From Pseudoscleropodium purum (lineage: Eukaryota > Streptophyta > Bryopsida > Hypnales > Brachytheciaceae), in NCBI GenBank assembly GCA_963969395.1, contig OZ017795.1, forward strand, positions 9,858,001 to 9,922,000: 64,000 nucleotides of DNA, written 5' to 3'. A model generated the notes under the pieces. It did no database searches, was not told the DNA's origin, and saw only the letters and a list, made by a program, of their open reading frames with translations. Position numbers and translations under genes: made by a program. Positions 49,154-58,387 of the stretch are shown piece by piece. Numbering within the stretch: the first letter of the stretch is position 1; the number at the start of each line of letters is the position of its first letter.

Positions 49154-52100
49154 CTATGGACGCCAATCCACATCTCCTCTAACCTCAACCCCACTACTCT
49201 CTCCTACAGCTCTCCGTTCAAAATCTTCATTATCGGAATCATCTTCATTGTCGGAGTCATCTTCATTGTTGGAATCAAGTATCGTTGTCTCCTTCAAGTC
49301 TTCTCTCGAAGTAGGTTTACTCCCTTCTTTCGAATTTAATTTTTCTTTTTTTCTTTTGACAGAATGATTAAAGGCTTTTTGAATAGGAACCTTTCTTTTC
49401 TTTCTATTTGACAAAGTAGCAACATTTTCATCAAGAGGGGTCCTATTCTTCACTGGAGAGATAGCAAAGGTTGCATTTCTCTTTTCGCTTTCACGTTACT
49501 CGATTCTTGAACCATCAATCTCGATGTAGGGTCAACATGTCCATGAACGATTATCTCCACTTTGGCTTTCTTTTGAAGTAATAGAGTGTCCTTTGTGGAT
49601 TTGATGGATTCTTGCGCCATTCCTTTTCCTAAAATGCGAGCACGCCAAGATGCCAATGGCATCCGATCACTATCCGTATCACTTAGGCTTGTAGGTGATG
49701 ACGCTACTTTCCGTAGATTATCGCCTGTAGAAATTTCTTTGGAAATGTTTATTAGGCGTTTTCCATATCCAAAGCTCTAAGAATCATTCAATCGTGTGCT
49801 AACTGACTTCAACAGTATTGGTGGAAGAGCACTAGATCTCGGTACTTCAAAAATTGACTTCATTGGCTCTTTTCCTTTATCACTCTTCACAATTGCCGAA
49901 TTTGTAACTGCCATCCCAAGTGAATCATTATTTTTCTGTACCGCAATATTTGGTTCCCCCTCATCACCACTATTGTTGCCCACATTTTTTGGAACGTCCA
50001 CCTCCATGACCGCATCTTCTCTTTTGTCGTTTCCTTGCACTACATTTAATGCCATAGATGGAGATTGAAAAATTAAAACTTCTTCATTTCTCCCATCATC
50101 ACCAATAGCATTTTCATTGATTTTCACCTCTTTGGCAATAGCGTTTGCCTTTTCCGATAGAATGTTTTCGCTATTCAAGAATCTCATTCCATTGCAATAT
50201 GCAGTTAAAGAAGATAGATTCGCTTGTATCCCTATATTGTCCTCGTCTTCACAAAAGATATATGCATCGTTTGCATTGTCGGGAACGACATCCTTGCGAT
50301 TTAGATGATAATCATGCGTATCATTCACCAAATCGGGAAAGCCTTCTATAAAGTCTTCATCTCCCCATGCTGTCGCACGATTGAAGTCATCTCCGCCATC
50401 TACAGCTGAAAGGGCCCTTTCCAAATCCTTGTCATCATCGTCATCATCGTCTTCTAACGTCGGTCTATCTGAATCCTTTGATTCCATCGGATCCACATTA
50501 TCATTATACCATTTTTTTTCATCTTTTTCCTTCGATGCGTTTAATACTTTGGAATTGGTATACACGTACACCAAATCCGTTACTCTCTCCGGCTTCAATT
50601 TATTTCGAGATTTGTTGTGAACAAAAGAATAGTTGCTTCAATTCCGTTCACATAAAGATGATGACACCGGTTGAGCCAATATCCTCTTCGCTAATGGAAC
50701 TATAAACTTGCCACATGCACCTTCAAAATCCCACCAAGCATGTGCGGACAACATTTGATCTCCCGGATTCAACATATTGTGGAATGGAGGTTCTTTGTGT
50801 CGAAAAGCTACAAATTCCTTCACCACTGCTGCATATTCATCCGATTTACATATTCTCTCCAAAACTTTTTTACATCTTGACATTGCATCTGCGTCATCCG
50901 CTAGCTCTTTGTCATGAAGAAGGTATGGATTCAAAAGAGCTGCGGCTGATTGGAGATCATTGTCCACCATTCTTCTTCGGGCATAAAAAAACTATACCAA
51001 TAAAATTGCAAGTTCTTCTAGCAAACAAAATGGTAGACTTTGTAATCCGTTCACGTGCTTCTCTAACTTCCTCATGATATGCAACACCTTCCCCATGCAT
51101 GGTGATTTTGTATCCAAATCGCGGAGTGCACATATGATTGGTTCAACCATCTCCACATGATTGATGGACCGATTCCAAAAATGGTCATCAAAAACAATTT
51201 TCTTCACCGCTAAGGCCAAGTCTTTTGGTTGGACTTTCACTCCACGTTTCTTCTTAAGAGTATGTACATACTCAACCCATTGCGGATCTACCACCGTTTG
51301 TTCCAATGCTCCTCTCAATTTTGTCAAACGTTCCATCATGATAAATTTAGAGGCGAACTTTGTATCCCTAGGCATCAAGAAACCAAGATTTGGCGAATAC
51401 TTTCGCAATAGAGCTAGCGGCATATGTCTCTTTCTGATAAATTTAGCTACAAGAACTTCTTTATCCAATTTGGAAGCAATCCATTTCTGTGCAGCCCAAT
51501 CTTTCAACAACAAATTCAATGCATGTACCACGCACCCTTGGTAAAAAATATGAGGATATTTTGCAGATATTACATCCCATGCGGACGGATTCACGGGAGC
51601 ATTATCCGTAGTTATTAACACGACATTCTTGGACCCCACTTGTTCAATGAACTTTTCCAACACAGCTGCCAAGTACTCCGCATTTTTTTCACAACCACTT
51701 GTATCCACAAATCCAATAAATTCTTCACCTGCGGATGATACAAGCATGGCATTGATGAGAGGTCAATTAGTCACCGAGCTCCATCCATCAATGGACAATG
51801 TTGCTCCAAATTTTCGAATGCTATCTTCGGTCCGTGCATTCAACTGTGTATGAATGTTGGTTTTCGCCTCATTCAACAATTTGTACCAAAGGTCGTGGTA
51901 TGAAGGAGGAATGTATGGCCTACCAAACGCAGCCGTTTTCTTCACTGTTTCTTTAAAAGCTGGATTTCGAGCCATGGAAAATGGTATGTTCGCCGAATAA
52001 AAAAAATTTGCCTACACTGAATGTAATTTGCGTCTATGACCTTCTTCAAACCCATTCACTAAGCTGCCTTGCCTCTGAGGCCTAGAACTTGATGCCCTCG

Positions 52101-52518
52101 GGGTTTCACGTTCACCAGAAACTTCCGTACTCAAAGTCATTTCAGTTGTGGCACATACCATTGATACCAATTCTTTGGACGCTGGACAAGAATCTTCGTG
52201 GTTAGAATGCGACACAACCTTTTTGGCCGAAAACTTTTGAACATCTGAAGGGCCACGGTTGCCATCCACATTGTCCATTACAATGCGTTTTGGAAAAACT
52301 CCTTCGCAATGCCGAAATAAATCTCGAACTGCCATTGATAATCGTGGACAAAGGCTCACCCCTTTATCACGTACACCTCCAAGCCCAGAATAGCCTAAGT
52401 GGCTAAACATACGGCTAAGCTTCCTTGACATGCTGGCTTTGCAAAGCCTACATTTTACTTTACCACCCTCTTGCACACTAAACCAAGGAGAAAAATCCCC
52501 TGTCGGTTTGGCCACCAT
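49154..52518 (-). pseudogene. hAT transposase with BED-like finger, DUF659 and dimerisation domain (broken)
   Basis: One minus-strand phase holds the protein from MVAKPTGDFSPWF (ATG 52,518; the frame stays open upstream to 52,611) to about 49,450. A one-base shift then leads into a Lys/Asp/Ser-rich tail ending at 49,154. About 1,120 codons in all. Order of parts: BED-like zinc finger (VKCRLC...SRMFSHLG), DUF659 core (ANIPFSMARNPAF, SIDGWSSV, PLINAMLVSS, LITTDNAPVNPSAW, GCVVHALNLL), hAT dimerisation domain (HAWWDFEG...LAKRILAQ...SSSLCERN), then a long acidic C-terminal extension with DDDDDDDKD. Five in-frame stops: TAG 52,012, TGA 51,763, TAG 50,992, TGA 50,638, TAG 49,777. The TGA at 50,638 sits at the invariant Trp of ERNWS, and that at 51,763 at the Arg before PLIN. 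Normally this enzyme cuts and joins the element ends. Confidence 0.88.
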
Positions 52519-52824
52519 TCTGACAAGTGTATGTTTTACCTCAATTTCAAAAGAAACCAATAAAATGTTTTCAATTTGAAACCCACAACGTGACAATGTA
52601 TACAATATCAATGAAATTAGTCACACAAAGCTTTGAAAATCAAAGCCCCCTCGTCCACCGAACTATGCATTACCAAGCAAGAGACTCAATAAATTGAAGC
52701 TCATAGCCCTTGGAAATCTTAGCTTTCAGTTTTTTGAGAGTGAATACCAAAGCTTCTCTTCTAACATTTATAGTCCCCTCCAGAAAATTAAAGGTTCATT
52801 TTTAGGGTTTCCGTTCAAAAACAA

Positions 52825-53045
52825 GCAACGGCCCGGACGGGGCTGAAGCGGACAGGCAAACGGGCGGACAGGGCGGACGGGTCGGGCGGGCAGACAGGCC
52901 AGACAGGTCGGATGGGCAGTCGGACGCGGCGGACAGGGCGGTCGGACGGGACTGTCCGCACTGTCCGCCTTCCGACGCCGTCCGCGCTTTGGACACGCCG
53001 ACCGCCCCACTTAAACACTGACCGCCGACGGCGTCCGCCCAACTG
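52825..53045. repeat. GC block 2: GCGGAC-rich, upstream of the transposase
   Basis: GGGCGGACAGGGCGGACGG and related words fill the block, including TCGGAAGGCGGAC on the minus strand, which also occurs in block 1. It lies about 300 bp upstream of the transposase start, so it is likely the transposase promoter. A TTTAGGG telobox-like motif lies at 52,801-52,807 between the block and the gene. Confidence 0.7.
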
Positions 53046-53168
53046 TCCATTGAAGCATCCTAAGAGGTCGATATTACTCAAAAAGAGCGGTAACATTTCC
53101 AAAAAAAAACAGCCTAATAATCACTGCTAAATGAGGATCAATGTAATTGATTTATCTTTTTTAAAAAA

Positions 53169-53210
53169 AATGTAAACCCTAAACCCTATACCCTAATTAC
53201 CCTAAACCTT
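53169..53210. repeat. Degenerate interstitial telomere-like repeat
   Basis: AAACCCTAAACCCTATACCC followed by TAATTACCCTAAACC: four to five units of the plant AAACCCT telomere repeat with small changes. It lies inside the transposon just beyond GC block 2. It may be a cluster of teloboxes or a repaired break. Confidence 0.75.
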
Positions 53211-55735
53211 TTCTTTTCTCCCCTAAATTGTTTTATGAATGAGGGGAATGTGGTTAAGTTGAATATGTTTGGATTATTTATTCATATTATCCTTCTAAAT
53301 AGGTTTTGAGAAGATCTGAAGATGGTGGGGATTTTTTTAAAGTTCATTAGGAAATCAAATGTTTTGCAGAAATAATCAATTCCTTTTTCATCATAAGCAA
53401 ATGAAATTTTAAAAAAAGGCCCTAATACATAATTAGAATAACAGTTTAATGGATTTCAACCTCATGATATTTAATGAAAGGTTGTGTTTTCTAATTAGAA
53501 GTACATCACCATCTTCAAATGAACATCGAGTCTTTCATATTTTTTAATGAAATTTTGATTAGATTTGAAAACAAAGAAAAAGAATCAATGTTTTAACTTT
53601 CAAATCATATATGGCTATATTTTTCCTTAAAAACATAGAAAAATTCGTTACTTGAGTTGATTGAGTAGAATACATTATACACTTATACATGTGCTATATT
53701 TATTTTGAAGGGTAATTCCAATATTCTTATTTCAGATGTTTTTAAATATTAATTTTAAAAAAGAGGGTTCATTGTTTAAAGATCTAAAAAATTGACAAAC
53801 ATAATTTCTATTATAAATAGGAATTGAATTCGGAATTCGAATTTTGAAATGATTCAAATGAACAAGATATTGATTATAAAATATTTCTTCGTTTGAGTTT
53901 TCAAAATGAATTCACGAAACAATTGCAAACTTTTGAACTTAGGTGTATGGTATTGTTTTCGGTTTGTACTTTGTAGAGTATAATACTTCAATTTTAATCC
54001 TAAATAAATGAAAAAACTCCACATGAATGAAATGTTTCTATGTATTGCACAAAGATTTCTACCAATTACTATGATAATTAAATACATTGTTACATTTCAT
54101 AAAATATTCTACATAGAAAGAAAAAATCATTTCAGTTTTCAATCATGATAAACGATGTCTTCTACTCTTTCTGTTATATGTTCATTTTGTATAACGTGTA
54201 CATTGTACAATCTTTGAGAGTAGGGGAGTTCATTTTTGACTCTCATTGAAATAGAAAATATATTTGTGTTTGGATTTTGAAATCATTATGTATTCTACGA
54301 TCTTGCAAGAATGCATCTTGCTCCTTCCTTTGAATCCTTTTGATATTTTTTTTTCCTTTGCTTTCTCGTAGGGCTCTTGTTCTCTTGTTCTTTTCATTTG
54401 ACCAGCCTATTTGGCTTGGCTCTTAGTTCTTTTTTTTAATGCAATGGTTTATGCATATGTTATAAAAAATATATATTATTTATTTAAAATTAATATATTG
54501 ATGAACAAACGCATAAAGGCATTGAATGCTTTCACATTTTAAGTTATAAATCTATCATAAATCACTCTTGCAAATTTGAATAATTGAATCGAAAATTTGA
54601 AAATGTAATTACAAGAGCTTTCAATTCAATCAATTGCATAAATCATAAATGTTGAAATGCAACTCGTATGAGTTTAGCATCTATGAAGATTAATTCATGC
54701 CATCCACATGCAATTTTCGAATTTAATAAAATGCAATTGAGTACTTCAATTTCTTTCCCTTCAATTCTCCAAGTAACATTCAGTTCATATCTTTCTCTAT
54801 TTGTTTATCTATTTTTTGGCAACAAATGGAGAAACCATCTTTGTCTATATTTGCACATGCACTCTTATTTGATTGATGAAGAATAGATCTATGAAATATA
54901 TAATCATTGATTTGTTCATGTTGATTTATCTAATATATTTTATGTATGTATATATATATATATATATATATCATTAAAGGAGTATGGAAGACAAGATTGA
55001 CAGATTGTGTTCAAATGTTGTTGATTTTGAAATGATTTAGTACTATATCATTTATAAGAATATTATAATGGTATTATGTTATAATATTCCTAAAACAATT
55101 GCAACAAATATTAAAATACATGCTAAGTTAGGTTTGTTAGCCTACCAATTGTTCATTAATAGACATAATTGAGTAGCCCCCTTAAATGAAACACTCAATA
55201 TCTAATATCTTACAATCCAAATGGTGGATTTGTCTAAAAATTTTTCCACATCTTTTCTAACTAATTTACTACAAGATCTTACGGTTACATATGCCCAAAA
55301 GTATTTTTCTTCCAAGACTTGGTATTTGCACTACTACTGGCAGTTTTGAAGTGTTTTTAGTAAAAAGAACTTTAGGGGCTAAACATCTATACCATTAGAT
55401 TTTGAAAAAAGAACAATTTGCTTCATTGGGGATAACTATAAGTCCATGCTCTTTTTCGATAGCCAAAACACACTTGCAAGGACTTGGACATTTAGTGGTT
55501 TACTAAGTGATTAGACGTCAACTAATTCAATTTAATAGTAGAATTTTTATTCAACTACCTTCTTACAATTGCTTTATACACAATGCAACGTGAATATTTG
55601 GGTACATATATTAAACGTCGCAATCCTTTCGTGAATTTTTGCACATTTTAGCTCATATCTTTGTACAAAAATATCATTTACCAAGAATTCATAAATTTGG
55701 TCATAAAGGAAGGCTACCTTTTTTAATTTCAAATT
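53211..55735. other. AT-rich spacer between the two transposon genes
   Basis: No gene. It contains a (TA)n microsatellite (54,949-54,971) and, at about 55,197-55,386, the last ~190 bp of a TTAA-type miniature element (ATCTTACAATCCAAATGGTG... ending CTTTAGGGGCTAA). The fragment must have arrived after the spacer existed. The remainder is featureless and AT-rich. Confidence 0.5.
55197..55386 (+). mobile_element. Fragment of the TTAA-flanked element family (copy E)
   Basis: It matches the right-hand ~190 bp of copies A and C: ATCTTACAATC, TTTTTCCACATCTTTTC, CTACAAGATCTTACGGTTA, GAAGTGTTTTTAGTAAAA, then CTTTAGGGGCTAA. The terminal TTAA is now CTAA. The left two-thirds are missing. It is nested in the hAT transposon spacer. 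Confidence 0.6.
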
Positions 55736-55835
55736 TTACATTGAATGAATGAAAAGTTAGTTGAACTGTACAGTGCCATGAAGACCTCTGTTTATCGTGC
55801 AAAATATGGGTTTAGGGTCGCTTTAGGGTCAAACC

Positions 55836-56190
55836 GCCCCGTCCACCCTCGTACCCATCCGCCCTCATACCCGTCCATCCCATCCGCTCAGACCCCCGTC
55901 CGCCCAAACCCCGTCCGCCCGGATACCTGTCCGCCGTATGCCCTGTCCGCCCCGATACCTGTCTGCCGTCGAATCCGGCGTCCGCCGTGACCGCCCCGTC
56001 CGCCCCGATACTCGTCCGCCCCGTTTCAACGATGCATCCGCCCCCCCAGATCGTCCGATCGGGCGGACGGGGCTCTAGAGTTTCGGGGAGGCAGACGGCC
56101 GATCCGTCCGCCACCCCCGGCCCGTCCGATTGGGCGGACGGTTTAGGGGCGTCCGCCCTTATAAGAGGGGCGGACGGGCCGTCCGCATTG
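55836..56190. repeat. GC block 3: CCGTCCGCC-rich, upstream of the kinase-like gene
   Basis: Tandem-like CCCGTCCGCCC, ACCTGTCCGCC and CCGATACCTGTC words, then GGGCGGACGG. Two TTTAGGG motifs precede it (55,811-55,817 and 55,822-55,828). It ends about 190 bp before the ATG at 56,382 and contains CCTTATAAGAGG (about 56,158-56,169), a possible TATA-like element. It is likely the promoter of the kinase-like gene. Confidence 0.75.
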
Positions 56191-56381
56191 TCACTTTTGC
56201 TTTGCCCCTTGTGAATGCAAGGTGGAGCGGAGAGCTTGGTGGTTCATCTTCCATTGGCTCCTTTCCGAGGCAAGGCAAGAGTGGTTTATTGGGGCCTCCT
56301 TGTTGCCAATTTTTTGGACACTTGCGCGTGAATTCAATTTCAAATTAAAAAATTTGATCTATATCAATTTCATTTGTCACG

Positions 56382-57874
56382 ATGACGAAGGGGAAGAAGA
56401 AGGTTGCGAAGCTTAAACATGGAGAGAGACCATCAAACTTAGAGGTAGCTCGCCAAAGTCCTTCGGAGGAATGCAAAAAATTCATGATTGAGCGCATCGT
56501 TCAATTTTATGAATTGAAAACAACATTGTCTTTAGACAATAAGTACATCAGATATCAAGAGGAGTGCGTGTCTAAATTCAAGGTAGACATGACACAGATG
56601 TTGTTGGATGCATTGAATGTGGCGAAGTGGCATGACAAAATGCATAAAACGTACTTCACCAAATGTTTGGAGAACAAGGTTCATGACGCTTTGTGGAATT
56701 CCAAAACATTTTGGTTAAATATGGCAAGGAATATCGACCCAATGACGCCCAATTTGAAGAAGTGATTCTGAAAGCGGACTTGTTTAGGGGGCGATGTGCT
56801 CCATTCGCCAAAACACACAATCGAGTTGGTTCAATTGGTTGGTGGAAAAGCAATGATGGAATTGCTGAAGCGGAAAGGAACAAACGGCACCTCATAGCAC
56901 TTCTAGATACAGCACGCGTGATTGCTGTTGATGATAGAACGAACAGAGGTGGATATGCAACGATTCGAAAGGTTCGTATTGAAGGATGTCCAGGAATACT
57001 TCCTCATTGGGAGTTTGCGGCGAAGAAATCCATTCACCACCAAACTCGACCCGATCTTGCAAAGTTAGAACATCAAAACGAATCAATGGCTGTTCGAATT
57101 CCACACGCGGGTGTGATACGGTTTGCTGCGGTGCACGGAACGACGTGTGAAGGTTACGCGTATTGGTGGAATGGTGGAACTCTTCGACAAATGTTGAATA
57201 TGGATAAGGACTTTCCAAACAACATTCAAATCCGTTTGATGTATACGAATCCAACCGAAGAGGAGGTTGTAAAAGCTCACCATTTAGGACGATATCGGAA
57301 GAAGCGCACGTAGTTGACATAGGCGTTTATGCATATAATGTATGCAGTGCATCTTGTTGGACATTTGCACAATGATCTTTCTCTGGACAACATCTTGTTG
57401 CATTTTCCAGAGGATGAGTCACGTATGTATATTGGAGTTTGCGATTGGGGCATGACCACCTTAACTTCTCAGCCAATGAAGTCTTTGTACACATTTACAT
57501 CAACAAATGAGATGAAACAAATTTTGCAGAGGAGATGGTGGGTGGATCCACGTATTGCATATTTGCATAAAGCAAGTGCAGATGTGGAAGTCATTCCGAT
57601 GTATTCACGTAAGTCGAAAGAGTATGCCATTCAAAAAATTGCTCGGTAGATGAATGGAAACAACATGTCAGAGGCGTATTTCAACGTGCTACGAAAAACA
57701 CCTAGTGCGACACAATTTGCCTTTCATGATTTTGCAAAAGTGTTTTATGCTTACTTGAAGCGCATTTCTTCGAAGACTGACGATGAAAATACTAGTTTGG
57801 CCCATGTGATTACGCGATTTTCTAATACATATCGTTGGCCGATGCCAGATGAACATTTCCGCCATTTATATTAG
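56382..57874 (+). pseudogene. Protein-kinase-like gene inside the hAT element (broken)
   Basis: It starts at ATG 56,382 (MTKGKKKVAKLKHGERPSN). A one-base shift falls between 56,684 and 56,763, and one phase then runs to 57,874, broken by TAG at 57,311, 57,320 and 57,647. About 497 codons. The first ~180 residues have no recognised domain. Then come kinase-like marks in the right order: a glycine loop (RTNRGGYATIRKVRIEG), a Lys pair (FAAKK), a helix-C-like Glu (LEHQNES), a hinge-like GYAYWWNGGTL, the catalytic loop HNDLSLDNILL (HRDLKPDN in usual kinases), and CDWG in place of DFG. The C-terminal part (FAKVFYAYLKRIS, FSNTYRWPMPDEHFR) is unassigned. If functional it would bind ATP and might phosphorylate. 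Whether it aids transposition or host evasion cannot be told. Confidence 0.75.
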
Positions 57875-58205
57875 ATTGGTAGTGCAGAAGTAGTAGTTGA
57901 ATAGGTTATATAGGCATTAAAAATTAGTTTAGAAATATAGAGTTGGAATGAAAAAAATTATATGTGCAATTAGCCAAATGTGCACAATGTATGGTATTCT
58001 ACATTAAATTGAATACATTTTGCCCATATTGATTATGTTTGTATTTGTGTTGATCTCGATTTTTTAAATAGTATATATATATATTTGAAGTCACAAATTT
58101 TTTTAGTTTGCCTTCTGAAAATGAATTGTAATTTTTTCATAGTTTCAAGACTATCATGGACTCATGGTCAAACTTTATAATCTTTTAAATTGTTTAAAGA
58201 TTAAG

Positions 58206-58368
58206 GGAGTGACCGCGGGGCAGTTTGGGTAGGGCAGTCGGGGGAAATAGGGCCGTCAAAGCGGACAGGGCGCACGGGGCGCACGGGGCGGTCCCGGCGG
58301 ACGCTGCGTCCGCGGGGACCGCGAATGTTAGCGAACGCTGCGGACACAGCGTTCGCGTCCGGATGTCT
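58206..58368. repeat. GC block 4: right subterminal GCGGAC/GCACGGGGC repeats
   Basis: GCGGACAGGGCGCACGGGGC, GGCGGACGCTGCGTCCGCGG and GAACGCTGCGGACACAGCG: direct and palindromic GC motifs ending at the right terminal repeat. It mirrors GC block 1, as expected of paired hAT subterminal binding regions. Confidence 0.8.
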
Positions 58369-58387
58369 TGTCAACCTTGTATTACAC

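Larger units (their letters stand above)
48649..58379. mobile_element. 9.73-kb hAT-superfamily DNA transposon with two divergent genes
   Basis: The ends are CAGGGTTGAC (48,649-48,658) and GTCAACCTTG (58,370-58,379), which are inverted with one mismatch and of the CARGG type expected for hAT elements. They are flanked by a perfect 8-bp direct repeat TATTACAC (48,641-48,648 and 58,380-58,387), the hAT target length. From left to right: GC block 1, transposase pseudogene (minus), GC block 2, an AT-rich spacer of about 2.7 kb, GC block 3, kinase-like pseudogene (plus), GC block 4. The transposase itself has DUF659 and hAT-dimerisation domains, which confirms the class independently of the ends. 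The kinase-like gene lies within the same boundaries and shares the same kind of GC blocks, so it appears to be part of the mobile unit. The broken genes mean this copy is not autonomous. Confidence 0.88.

Noticed and set aside
52825..53045. GC block 2 as the right end of a separate small hAT element (48.65-53.05 kb)
   Set aside because: No CARGGTTGAC terminus or second TATTACAC copy is found near 53.05 kb. The only matching end and target copy are at 58,370-58,387.
57311..57649. In-frame TAG codons as programmed readthrough or an altered genetic code
   Set aside because: The intact genes in the window end with normal stops, and the transposase of the same element shows both TAG and TGA breaks. 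Decay of a silenced copy is simpler.
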